NCBI GenBank assembly: GCA_017398725.1
Contig: JAFQFA010000002.1
Coordinates: 186,001 to 250,000 of the forward strand
Source: Oscillospiraceae bacterium
Lineage (GTDB): Bacteria > Bacillota > Clostridia > Oscillospirales > Oscillospiraceae
Reading direction: 5' to 3'
DNA: 64,000 nucleotides
Both the position numbers and the translations under genes were made by a program. Of this stretch, positions 25,432 to 36,225 are shown piece after piece (positions within the stretch are counted from its first letter, which is position 1; every line of letters starts with the position of its first letter). Under the pieces are notes generated by a model. That model was not told the DNA's origin and searched no databases. It saw only the letters and a list, made by a program, of their open reading frames with translations.

Positions 25432-26303
25432 AAAGAATAGGGATGCATGGATTGTTACATACTGTAGGTTTTGCGTTAGTTGCTATACTTGTTATTGGAG
25501 GTGTGATTGTTCATTACAATCACACCTATACGCAGAGGGTTTTGAATGCGATTGCGCAAGATAATATTAAAGAAATTCAAGAATTAGTTAAATTCCCTAT
25601 TGGAAATCTCAACAGCAAACCAACATTATGGATTTGCGAGGTTTTAGGAGAACAAAACGAGCAAACTCCGCTACAGGCTGCATGTAAATCTGGAAATTTA
25701 GAAATTGTTATGCTGCTTGTGGAAAATGGTGCAGATGTAAATTATACGCATTGGGACAAATCTCGAAATCAAGGATCCCCACTTACAAATGCAGCAGGGT
25801 CACTTTCTGATGAACGCCTGCAAGTAATTACATTTTTAGTTGAGAATGGTGCTGATATTTTTTATCAAGACTATGCAGGAAACGATGTGTTATCGTGTGC
25901 AGTATATGCCTCTTTTGATCGGTCTGATACAATTGAAATTATCGAGTATCTAGAGACAATGGGAGCCGATATATACAAGAGATATTCCACAACGAAAAAC
26001 TCGTTGCTTCACAAGGCGTGTGAGGTCGATAGCTTATTGGTTATACGGTACTTGGTTGAACGAAGAGGGTTTGATGTTAATATGCCTAACGAAGATGGAG
26101 ACACAGCCCTTATTTGTTTTTTGCGTTTTGCAAGTAACAGGAAAGAAGAAACTTTAAAGTATCTAATTCAGAGTGGTGCCAATTTAGAAATAAAAAACAA
26201 AGAAGGTAAAACCGCATATGATTATGCTGTTGATAGACACCCAGAGTTTGTCGAATTATTGAGACAAGGGGACGGTTCTGTTGTCCTCGATGATGGAAGC
26301 TAA
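25428..26303 (+). CDS. Membrane-anchored ankyrin repeat protein
   Basis: The 291-residue protein has a transmembrane helix at about residues 10-30 and then about five ankyrin repeats (QTPLQAACKSGNLEIVMLLVENGADVN, NSLLHKACEVDSLLVIRYLVE, TALICFLRFA, KTAYDYAVDRHPEFVELL). GGAGG lies 8 bases before the ATG, which overlaps the stop of the Rhs remnant. The region is more AT-rich than its neighbours. Ankyrin proteins often act as immunity or binding partners beside toxin genes; that role here is inference from position. Confidence 0.88.
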   Translation: MKRIGMHGLLHTVGFALVAILVIGGVIVHYNHTYTQRVLNAIAQDNIKEIQELVKFPIGNLNSKPTLWICEVLGEQNEQTPLQAACKSGNLEIVMLLVENGADVNYTHWDKSRNQGSPLTNAAGSLSDERLQVITFLVENGADIFYQDYAGNDVLSCAVYASFDRSDTIEIIEYLETMGADIYKRYSTTKNSLLHKACEVDSLLVIRYLVERRGFDVNMPNEDGDTALICFLRFASNRKEETLKYLIQSGANLEIKNKEGKTAYDYAVDRHPEFVELLRQGDGSVVLDDGS

Positions 26304-26314
26304 ATAATCCCACC

Positions 26315-26344
26315 GAGGGGGTCGCTGATGCGACCCTCTTTTTT
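26315..26344 (+). terminator. Terminator after the ankyrin gene
   Basis: GAGGGGGTCG pairs with CGACCCTC across a short loop and ends in six T, 12 bases beyond the stop. Confidence 0.88.
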
Positions 26345-26410
26345 ATCTACGGGAACCGGGCATCAGCGTTCTTTGCCTGCTACTATATTGGTGACATTGC
26401 ACACTACAAC

Positions 26411-26444
26411 AAAACGAGGGAGTCTACTAGACTCCCTCGTTTTT
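26411..26444 (-). terminator. Terminator after the CHAP protein gene
   Basis: A 10-base-pair core stem GAGGGAGTCT with 3-base loop, extended by AAAACG/CGTTTT, overlaps the stop at 26443. About 66 bases between it and the ankyrin terminator show no feature. Confidence 0.88.
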
Positions 26445-28179
26445 AGTATACTCTTTTTCTGAATAGTCTGCGAATGGTTAAAATCAAGGACATACCGCCG
26501 ATGGTTACACCGGAAAAGCCTAATGCAAGCATCCAGACCCAATCGTATTCCTTTTGTGCGCCCAGCGGGGAGCTTTTTGCTCCACAAATGCTGCACATAC
26601 CGCTTTCCATACTGAATCGATGGCCCTCTTCAGGAATCAATTCACCGCACGCGCAAGTGCCCCAATGGGCCCGGCGATTATAATCGATGGAATTAAATGA
26701 GTGGATATGTTCATCCTTGGAACGCAGTAAGTAATTACATTCCAGACAAGTGCAGTCCTCCCAATCCGCTGCGCGGGTATTCGGGGAATGGGGGGTAATA
26801 TCTTGTTCTTGTCCACAAAGTGTGCAAGACATCCAATGGTTATCGGCATCAGAACGCACTACATTGGTGTGTTCTGTTTTTGTTTCGCGAATCAATCCGC
26901 AGACATCGCAGGTTTCATCGCAATCAGATGTGTAGATGTGGGGTTGCGGGTCGACTTTTACATCACAAAGGCCACAGATACTCCAATGGTTCTTACTGTC
27001 AGATCCATAGCCATCCTCAAATTCATGATCGAAAGGGGAGAGGTAGCCGCAGGACTTACAGTTAGATCCACATCCGTCCTTGTAGTTGTGGGTAGAAAAC
27101 TCATACCGCTCGGAACAGTCGGTACAGAATTTCCAGTGATTTTTGCCGTCAAAGGTCCAGTCCTTATCGACCTTGTGTTTTACTTTTTCCGTTTTGCCGC
27201 AGCCGGTACATTTCTGACCGTGATAAGTATCGTTAATATACTCTATTTCACCGTATGTGTGCTTGCCGGTTGCGGGGATGGTTGTGGTTTTTTCAGCGCC
27301 ACATCCGGAACATGTTTGCTTTTTAGAGCCTGCAGCATTACAGGTTGCTGCTTTATCCACTTTTGCAGTGGACCACTTGTGGTTGGCAGACTCTGTTTTT
27401 CCGCACAGTGAGCATTTTCTTTCATGCTTCGTGCTGCTGGATTTTTTCCATTCTCCGTAATTGTGGCTGCAGCTGGCTTGTGTGCAGGATTTACACCCGC
27501 TTACGGTTTTGGTTTTACCTGTGTAGGTTTTATTTGAGCATTTGCTGCAGATCTTATATTCTTTGTGGGGGTGCGCGGATTCGTTCTTGGTGGTGTAGCT
27601 GTGGCTGCAGGATGTAGCGCCGCCGCCGGACTCACCGGAGTAATTGGGAATTCCGAAATAGAAATCAGAGATCAGGCGCTTGCGGATGTAAACGCCATCC
27701 TTTCTGGGACTGCCGGACCATGTATTTCCTTCGATTGTGTAGAAATGATTTCCGCTGGTGTAGTAAACGATACCTACATGGCCGTAATTCTTTTTGAAAA
27801 ACAGGTCACCGGCTTTGGGTGTATAGCCGCTCTTTTTGACATTGGTGATACCAAAGGTGCTGGGTTTTGCAGGGCCGGATGTCTTCAGAACCGATTTGGG
27901 AATGCCGGCTTGCCGTGCACACCAGCTGACAAACCAGCCGCACCAAGCTGTGCCGTCACGGTCAAAATATGCGCCGTATTTCGTTTTATTATTATTGCTT
28001 TTTCCGTCGCCTTCCCGGTAACCGACTTGCGTCAGCGCCACGCCGATAATATCAGCACGCTGGTTGCCGGTGTTTTTATATGTATTCTCATATGCAGCTT
28101 GTGCAGGTATTGCCAATTGGGGCAATAAAGACAGCATTGTTATGATTACCATTAGCAACGACAACCGTCGTAAGTACAT
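26443..28179 (-). CDS. Secreted CHAP-domain protein with Cys-rich repeats and C-terminal anchor
   Basis: The 578-residue protein has a signal peptide cut near Ala28, then a CHAP/NlpC-type amidase domain (about 40-180) with Cys80 in TAWCGWF, His134 in GHVGIVYY and an acidic TIEGN. Such domains cleave peptidoglycan cross-bridges or amides. From about 195 to 540 come repeated CX2C units with HXY or NHWXXC spacing, resembling the Cys-rich repeats common in gut Firmicutes surface proteins; they may bind metal. A transmembrane helix (about 548-570) and basic RRLFRKR tail suggest membrane retention; there is no LPXTG. Confidence 0.88.
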   Translation of the reverse strand: MYLRRLSLLMVIITMLSLLPQLAIPAQAAYENTYKNTGNQRADIIGVALTQVGYREGDGKSNNNKTKYGAYFDRDGTAWCGWFVSWCARQAGIPKSVLKTSGPAKPSTFGITNVKKSGYTPKAGDLFFKKNYGHVGIVYYTSGNHFYTIEGNTWSGSPRKDGVYIRKRLISDFYFGIPNYSGESGGGATSCSHSYTTKNESAHPHKEYKICSKCSNKTYTGKTKTVSGCKSCTQASCSHNYGEWKKSSSTKHERKCSLCGKTESANHKWSTAKVDKAATCNAAGSKKQTCSGCGAEKTTTIPATGKHTYGEIEYINDTYHGQKCTGCGKTEKVKHKVDKDWTFDGKNHWKFCTDCSERYEFSTHNYKDGCGSNCKSCGYLSPFDHEFEDGYGSDSKNHWSICGLCDVKVDPQPHIYTSDCDETCDVCGLIRETKTEHTNVVRSDADNHWMSCTLCGQEQDITPHSPNTRAADWEDCTCLECNYLLRSKDEHIHSFNSIDYNRRAHWGTCACGELIPEEGHRFSMESGMCSICGAKSSPLGAQKEYDWVWMLALGFSGVTIGGMSLILTIRRLFRKRVY

Positions 28180-28222
28180 GTGAGTCCTCCAAAAAAGTTA
28201 CAATCTGTTACAGAACAGTATC

Positions 28223-28251
28223 ATATTACACGCACTTTGAAAAAAAATCAA
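28223..28251 (-). promoter_or_regulatory. Sigma-A promoter of the CHAP protein gene
   Basis: TTGATT and TAATAT are 17 bases apart on the minus strand, about 45 bases before the start codon. The rest of this AT-rich interval up to 28418 would carry the spoIIA promoter; ATTGAATTT at 28346-28354 fits a sigma-H -10, but no convincing -35 is seen. Confidence 0.65.
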
Positions 28252-28418
28252 GATAATATTTAAAAAATGTCATCATTTCACAAAAAATTTTTGATGAATC
28301 CAATTTAGCAAATGAAATGTTCTCAGAAAAGTATATTCTTTTAATATTGAATTTATTTCGACGGCAAATATGAATCTTGGTACTTATACTTAAAATTGAT
28401 ATTGAAAGGAGGAAAAAT

Positions 28419-28736
28419 ATGCGATTAACAAGCTATTTACAGGAGGGTCGATTAACCATCGCGCTAACAGGAGAAATTGATCATCACTGTGCAAAGAAAT
28501 ATATTGATGCCATCGAGGGAAAGATCGAAGCCTATATGCCCAATGTGTGTCTTTTGGATTTTGAGGACGTAACATTTATGGATTCATCCGGGATCGCCGT
28601 TGTGATTAACGCAATGCGATCAGTTACCCGCATCAACGGAAAATTGCATGTTTGCGGCTTGCGGGAACAGCCACTGAAAGTGATTCGGGCATCCGGCATA
28701 GATAAAATAATTGACATTAAGGAAGGTGCATTATGA
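28419..28736 (+). CDS. spoIIAA: Anti-sigma F factor antagonist
   Basis: SpoIIAA is the STAS-domain protein that, when dephosphorylated by SpoIIE, frees sigma-F from SpoIIAB in the forespore. The 105-residue protein has the phospho-serine site in DSSGIAVV and the GEIDHH start of the STAS fold. The ATG at 28419 follows AAAGGAGG; a frame opening at 28377 is not needed. It overlaps spoIIAB by 4 bases (ATGA). Confidence 0.96.
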   Translation: MRLTSYLQEGRLTIALTGEIDHHCAKKYIDAIEGKIEAYMPNVCLLDFEDVTFMDSSGIAVVINAMRSVTRINGKLHVCGLREQPLKVIRASGIDKIIDIKEGAL

Positions 28737-29164
28737 AATTTGATAATTATATGGTTCTTGAATTCCCAAGCAAATCTGCCAATGAGGGGTTCGCACGGTC
28801 CGCAGTAGCCTGCTTTGCAGCGCAATTAGACCCGACAATGGAAGAACTGGGTGATATCCGCACAGCTGTTTCTGAGGCTGTTACTAACTGCATTGTCCAT
28901 GCTTATCCGGAAGAGATCGGCACGATCACTGTTCGCTGCCGGATTTTAAAAGATCAGATTCTGGATATTGTAATTAAGGATAAAGGCATCGGGATCGCAG
29001 ATCTGGAGCAAGCAAGAAGACCTATGTTTACTACAGGCGGTGCTGAGCGTTCCGGTATGGGTTTTACCATCATGGAAACCTTTATGACAAATTTCTCTGT
29101 TACATCTGAGCCGGGGAAAGGTACTGTTGTCCATATGCGCAGAAAGCTGCAGCGCAGAAAATGA
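28733..29164 (+). CDS. spoIIAB: Anti-sigma F factor (serine kinase)
   Basis: SpoIIAB binds and silences sigma-F in the predivisional and mother cell and phosphorylates SpoIIAA. The 143-residue GHKL-fold kinase shows the N box AVSEAVTNCIVHAY, G1 DKGIGIADLEQA and G2 GAERSGMGFTIME, all at expected spacing. It is coupled to spoIIAA and sigF by ATGA overlaps, keeping the partners near stoichiometric. Confidence 0.97.
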   Translation: MKFDNYMVLEFPSKSANEGFARSAVACFAAQLDPTMEELGDIRTAVSEAVTNCIVHAYPEEIGTITVRCRILKDQILDIVIKDKGIGIADLEQARRPMFTTGGAERSGMGFTIMETFMTNFSVTSEPGKGTVVHMRRKLQRRK

Positions 29165-29865
29165 GCAGGTTGGAGGAATTGATTGCCCGGAGCCAAGACG
29201 GTGATAAGGAGGCTGCCGAAGCACTCGTTGTTGAAAATGCGGGTCTAATCTGGTCTGTTGCAAAGCGGTTTGCCGGCAGAGGAACAGATAGTGACGATCT
29301 GTACCAGATTGGCTGTCTTGGCTTTTTGAAAGCGGTGCAAGGCTTTGATCTTGGATTTGGCACCCAGTTTTCTACCTATGCGGTGCCAAAGATTGCCGGA
29401 GAGATCCGACGGTTTTTGCGTGATGATGGAACTGTTAAGGTGTCCCGCGGTATTAAGGAACGGGCGTTTACCATTAAAAATGAACGCAATCGAATGATTT
29501 TGGAATTTGGACGCGAGCCCACAGTAACAGAACTGGCGGATGCGACCGGCTTTACTCCGGAACAAATCGCGGTCGCGGACAGTGCCACCGCAACGGTTGA
29601 ATCCATTCAGCAGGAAGCGGGGGAAGAGGGCTTTACGCTGGAAAGTGTCCTGACGGACACGGAATCAGAAGATAACATGCTCGATAAGATCGCACTAAAG
29701 CAAGCATTAGATCTCTTATCTGAGCGGGAATCCATGGTGATCCGGCTACGGTATTTTCATGGTCTGACACAGGAGCGGGTCAGTCGGATTTTGCAGGTCA
29801 GCCAAGTGCAGGTATCCAGAATCGAAAAAAAGGCATTGATACGCCTAAGACAGGTGCTTTCCTAG
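29161..29865 (+). CDS. sigF: RNA polymerase sigma factor, sporulation sigma-F
   Basis: Sigma-F starts forespore-specific transcription after asymmetric division. The 234-residue protein has region 2 (GLIWSVAKRFAGRG, DDLYQIGCLGFLKAVQGFD), the region 2.4 FSTYAVPKIAGEIRRFLRDDG, and region 4 (LTQERVSRILQVSQVQVSRIEKKAL). It completes the conserved spoIIAA-AB-sigF operon. Likely forespore targets in this window include spoVAD-spoVAE, though sigma-G shares a similar consensus. Confidence 0.97.
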   Translation: MSRLEELIARSQDGDKEAAEALVVENAGLIWSVAKRFAGRGTDSDDLYQIGCLGFLKAVQGFDLGFGTQFSTYAVPKIAGEIRRFLRDDGTVKVSRGIKERAFTIKNERNRMILEFGREPTVTELADATGFTPEQIAVADSATATVESIQQEAGEEGFTLESVLTDTESEDNMLDKIALKQALDLLSERESMVIRLRYFHGLTQERVSRILQVSQVQVSRIEKKALIRLRQVLS

Positions 29866-29934
29866 GAAATTTTCCTTTACCTTTTGATGAAAATAGTATA
29901 AAATAATTGCATACTAACAATGCAGGTGTATGTA

Positions 29935-32340
29935 ATGACAGATACATTGATCCAACGATTTTTAAATGCCAGAAAGTGCTATATTGAAGCGCAGTTTGCG
30001 CATTTGAATAAAATGCAGCGCGAAGCGGTCCTTACAACGGAAGGACCGCTGTTGCTGCTTGCCGGCGCGGGTAGCGGCAAAACAACGGTACTTATTAATC
30101 GAATCGCCAATCTGCTTCGGTTCGGCAGAGGAAGTGATTGTATGGAGATCCCGGAAGGGTTGACCCCGGAGGATATCACTTTTTTAGAGTCACTGACGGA
30201 GCCTGTTTCTGAGGCGGATCGATTTCGGGCGGATATGCTGTGCGCCGTAGAGCCACCGGCCCCATGGAATGTGATTGCCATTACATTTACAAATAAAGCT
30301 GCAAACGAATTAAAACAGCGCCTTTGTGATATGCTGGGCGCTACAGCGGAGAACGTATGGGCGATGACTTTTCACTCCGCTTGCTGTAGAATTTTGCGCA
30401 GAGATATTGAATGCATTGGTTACAGCCGCAGCTTTACAATCTATGACAGTCAAGATTCTGAGCGCATTATGAAGGATATTATTAAGGATATGGGCTTGGA
30501 TGATAAAACATTCCCGGCAAAATATGTCCTGAGTGTGATCAGCAGACAGAAGGATAAGATGATCGGCCCCGATGAAATGCTGGAACATGTAGAATCCTCC
30601 GGTGATATGCGGATGTATCATGTGGCAAAAGCGTACGTAAAGTATCAAGCCCGTCTAAAAGAATCCGACGCCTTAGATTTTGACGACATTATTTTCAAGA
30701 CCGTGGAATTACTGCGGGATCATGAAGATGTCAGAACCTATTATCAGAAAAAATTCCGATATGTGCTTGTGGATGAGTATCAGGATACGAACCACATGCA
30801 ATACCTGCTTACCTCAATGCTGGCCGGCGGCTACGAAAATCTTTGTGTCGTCGGTGACGATGATCAAAGTATTTATCGTTTCCGTGGCGCGACCATTGAT
30901 AATATCCTCAATTTTGAACGGCAGTATCAGGGAAGTCGTGTGATCCGTTTGGAGCAGAATTACCGGTCTACGCAATCGATTCTCAGAGCTGCCAATGGGG
31001 TGATTGCCCATAACATCGGTAGAAAAGGTAAAAAGCTTTGGACGCAAAATGATGCCGGTAGTCCCGTGACGATCTATGAAGCTTCTGATGAAGGCGGTGA
31101 GGCGAATTATATATCCGGGCAGATCATTTCCGGTTCCCGGGGTAAGAATTTTAAGGATTATGCGATCCTTTACCGGACCAATGCCCAATCCAACGCATTG
31201 GAATTTGCCCTGAAACGAAATGGAATTCCCTATCGGGTAATTGGTGGCATGCGCTTCTTTGACCGTGCGGAAGTGAAAGATATGCTATCGTATCTTTGCG
31301 TGATCAACCACCCGTCTGATGATCTGCGTCTTCGGCGCATTATCAATAATCCGCCTCGTGGTCTTGGTCCAAAGGCGATGGAAACGGCGGATCGTTTGGC
31401 TGTAGCGGAAGGGAAGGGCCTGTACCATGTAATCAGCGATCCAGATTCTTATGGTCCCTTGGAAAAGACCGCTAAAAAATTCAAAGAATTTACGGTCATG
31501 ATCGATTCGCTGGCGCAGCTTTTGGAAGAAGGCATGAGCCTGCCGGAATTTTATGATGAAGTGATGCGCAGAACCGGCTACGAAGCAATGCTGGAACTAA
31601 AACCCACAGAGGAAAATAAGACCCGTTTAGAGAACATCCGTGAACTGAAATCCAGCATTCAGGCGTATGTACAAAATGCACAGGAACCCTCATTGAACGG
31701 TTTCTTGGAAGAGATCGCGCTATATACCGATTTAGAGCAATATAACGACAGCGACGACGCGGTTGTTCTGATGACAATGCACTCGGCGAAGGGCTTGGAA
31801 TTTCCCAATGTATTCCTTTCCGGCTTTGAGGATGGACTATTTCCCGGCATGCGTGCAATCGGTGATAATGAAGAAATGGAAGAAGAGCGTCGGCTTTGCT
31901 ATGTGGCGATTACTCGAGCAAAGCAGAATTTGACCATTACTTACGCAAAGCAGCGTATGATCTACGGCCGTACTTCCGCATCCTTGCCTTCCAGATTCTT
32001 GCGTGAAATCCCCGAAGATGCCTGCGTGCGAAAAGGCGGCTTTGTAACGGTTAATCCTTATGCTCAAACAAATCGGTCTTTTGATGCCTACAATAGTCCG
32101 GGCGCGTATCGCGGTACCGGCTATTTACAAAATGCTAAGACGCAAACACAGACCAATACAGAAGCAGTTCACCTTCAATTTAATAAAGGCGACATGGTCA
32201 AGCACGCCGCCTTCGGAAAAGGCCTTGTGCTTTCTGTCATCAAAATGGGCGGAGATGCGCTGCTTGAAATTGCATTTGATGATGTTGGCACGAAAAAACT
32301 GATGGCCAAAACCGCCTCAGCGCATATGAAGAAGTTATAA
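29935..32340 (+). CDS. pcrA: ATP-dependent DNA helicase PcrA/UvrD
   Basis: PcrA is the essential superfamily 1 3'-5' helicase for excision repair and plasmid rolling-circle replication. The 801-residue protein has Walker A AGAGSGKTT, motif Ia ITFTNKAANELK, Walker B VDEYQDTN, DDDQSIYRFRGA, LEQNYRST, MTMHSAKGLEFPNV and VAITRAK. The C-terminal Tudor-like RNA polymerase-binding segment (KGDMVKHAAFGKGLVLSV) is present. About 45 extra residues separate motifs I and Ia. The ATG at 29935 follows CAGGTG; an in-frame ATG at 29920 lacks a site. Confidence 0.95.
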   Translation: MTDTLIQRFLNARKCYIEAQFAHLNKMQREAVLTTEGPLLLLAGAGSGKTTVLINRIANLLRFGRGSDCMEIPEGLTPEDITFLESLTEPVSEADRFRADMLCAVEPPAPWNVIAITFTNKAANELKQRLCDMLGATAENVWAMTFHSACCRILRRDIECIGYSRSFTIYDSQDSERIMKDIIKDMGLDDKTFPAKYVLSVISRQKDKMIGPDEMLEHVESSGDMRMYHVAKAYVKYQARLKESDALDFDDIIFKTVELLRDHEDVRTYYQKKFRYVLVDEYQDTNHMQYLLTSMLAGGYENLCVVGDDDQSIYRFRGATIDNILNFERQYQGSRVIRLEQNYRSTQSILRAANGVIAHNIGRKGKKLWTQNDAGSPVTIYEASDEGGEANYISGQIISGSRGKNFKDYAILYRTNAQSNALEFALKRNGIPYRVIGGMRFFDRAEVKDMLSYLCVINHPSDDLRLRRIINNPPRGLGPKAMETADRLAVAEGKGLYHVISDPDSYGPLEKTAKKFKEFTVMIDSLAQLLEEGMSLPEFYDEVMRRTGYEAMLELKPTEENKTRLENIRELKSSIQAYVQNAQEPSLNGFLEEIALYTDLEQYNDSDDAVVLMTMHSAKGLEFPNVFLSGFEDGLFPGMRAIGDNEEMEEERRLCYVAITRAKQNLTITYAKQRMIYGRTSASLPSRFLREIPEDACVRKGGFVTVNPYAQTNRSFDAYNSPGAYRGTGYLQNAKTQTQTNTEAVHLQFNKGDMVKHAAFGKGLVLSVIKMGGDALLEIAFDDVGTKKLMAKTASAHMKKL

Positions 32341-32368
32341 TCGCATAGGATTCCATTGGAGGGATCCT

Positions 32369-34966
<2,598 letters not shown>

Positions 34967-34967
<1 letters not shown>

Positions 34968-34996
34968 AAAACATCCCTCTTTGAGGGATGTTTTTT
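34967..34996. terminator. Bidirectional terminator, ligA versus pgsA
   Basis: AAAAACATCCCTC pairs perfectly with GAGGGATGTTTTT across a 3-base loop between two convergent stops. Confidence 0.92.
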
Positions 34997-35579
34997 ATTG
35001 GATTGTTGGCTTTTCTATGGGCTCAAAGCGTTTGGTAAAAAACAGGTATGTGGCAATGTAATCAATGAAAGAAATCAGTAAAAAGCCAATATCGATGATG
35101 GTGATAATCGTTATGATTTTTTCCGGAAGTGCCGGCATCAGGACCATAATGATCAGGCTGATGAAAAGAATCGTGGTACAAACCTTTCCGGTGATCAATG
35201 CACCCCGCAGCATTTTGCCATTTCGAATAGTAACCAAACCAGCAATCAACTGGAACAGTTCCTTAATGAAAAACAACGCAACCATGTACCAGATGATATC
35301 ATGTTTCATGGCTAGACATACGATCAATGTAAACTGGGTCGCTTTGTCGGCCAGCGGATCGAGGATCTTTCCCACGGTAGAGATCATATTGAAATGCCGT
35401 GCGATTTTGCCATCTATTAAATCTGTCAGACAAGAAACTGCCAGAATTGCTGCTGCTACGAAATAATCGTCAGGCTGGGTTGCGTTTATATAGATCGCAA
35501 CATATACCGGAATCAAAACAAGCCGAAATAAGCTGAGCAGATTCGGTATTGTCAGCAACTCCTTCTTCCAATCTTTCAT
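34995..35579 (-). CDS. pgsA: CDP-diacylglycerol-glycerol-3-phosphate 3-phosphatidyltransferase
   Basis: PgsA makes phosphatidylglycerol phosphate at the membrane, the committed step to phosphatidylglycerol and cardiolipin. The 194-residue protein has four to six hydrophobic helices and the full CDP-alcohol phosphotransferase motif DGX2ARX8GX3DX3D (DGKIARHFNMISTVGKILD then PLAD). Its own promoter is immediately upstream. Other CDP-alcohol transferases share the motif, so the exact acceptor is inferred from size and N-terminal TIPNLLSLFRL. Confidence 0.9.
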   Translation of the reverse strand: MKDWKKELLTIPNLLSLFRLVLIPVYVAIYINATQPDDYFVAAAILAVSCLTDLIDGKIARHFNMISTVGKILDPLADKATQFTLIVCLAMKHDIIWYMVALFFIKELFQLIAGLVTIRNGKMLRGALITGKVCTTILFISLIIMVLMPALPEKIITIITIIDIGFLLISFIDYIATYLFFTKRFEPIEKPTIQ

Positions 35580-35621
35580 CAGTATGGTACTCCTTCAAAA
35601 AATCTGTCAACAACTGTTTCT

Positions 35622-35650
35622 ATTATAGGCATATTTCCTGTTCGAATCAA
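35622..35650 (-). promoter_or_regulatory. Sigma-A promoter of pgsA
   Basis: TTGATT and TATAAT are 17 bases apart on the minus strand, about 40 bases before the pgsA start. Confidence 0.78.
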
Positions 35651-35694
35651 GTGCAATATGGTGATAATTTACAAAATTAATAAATTTGTAACGA

Positions 35695-36225
35695 TTAGCC
35701 GTTTACCGCATGATGTGCACTTAGGGTGAATTGCCGAGATAGGTTTTTCCATGTGACCCTGTCTGCGTTGCCATTTTCCGGAAGACCGGCGTAGCGCTGA
35801 AATGCTTGCAGTGATCTGGCGGTTAGTTCGTCCAATGTTCCGCTGTGGGCGGGGCGGGGAATTTGCTTATGCTCGTCGGCCAACTGCGCAAGCATTGCCT
35901 GAATAAGATAAATGTGTGGATCGGTATCTCCTAATGTAAACACCACACCCGGTTCCAGTAATATTTCAATTTTTTCTGCTTTGCCAACACGCACAATTGC
36001 CGGCTCATATGCCGCCGCGATGGCTTCCCATGTGACTTGGTCTGCAATTCCGCTAATTGGGATATTATTTTGCCGTTGAAAGGCGGTAACAGCATTTGCG
36101 GTTTCGGGGCCGTAGATTCCATCCGGAACTAACAATAGATAGCGGTTATCATCCAAAGCCAGAACCCGCAGCATTGTCTGCAGGCTCCGTATGGGCTGCT
36201 CAACAAAACTTTCGTCCGGTCTCAT
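35695..36225 (-). CDS. Double peptidoglycan-binding-domain protein
   Basis: The 176-residue protein holds two PG_binding_1 three-helix domains: one near residues 8-70 (RSLQTMLRVLAL, DGIYGPETANAVTAFQRQNNIP) and one near 95-165 (LIQAMLAQLAD, SLQAFQRYAGLPENG). It has no signal peptide or membrane helix, so secretion would need another route or mother-cell release. Its ATG overlaps the stop of the upstream SpoIID-like gene (ATGA). Function is unknown; domain content points to cortex or wall association. Confidence 0.85.
   Translation of the reverse strand: MRPDESFVEQPIRSLQTMLRVLALDDNRYLLLVPDGIYGPETANAVTAFQRQNNIPISGIADQVTWEAIAAAYEPAIVRVGKAEKIEILLEPGVVFTLGDTDPHIYLIQAMLAQLADEHKQIPRPAHSGTLDELTARSLQAFQRYAGLPENGNADRVTWKNLSRQFTLSAHHAVNG

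Noticed and set aside
28346-28354. Sigma-H promoter for spoIIA
   Set aside because: Only the -10-like ATTGAATTT fits; no acceptable -35 was found at the right distance, so no promoter feature was entered.
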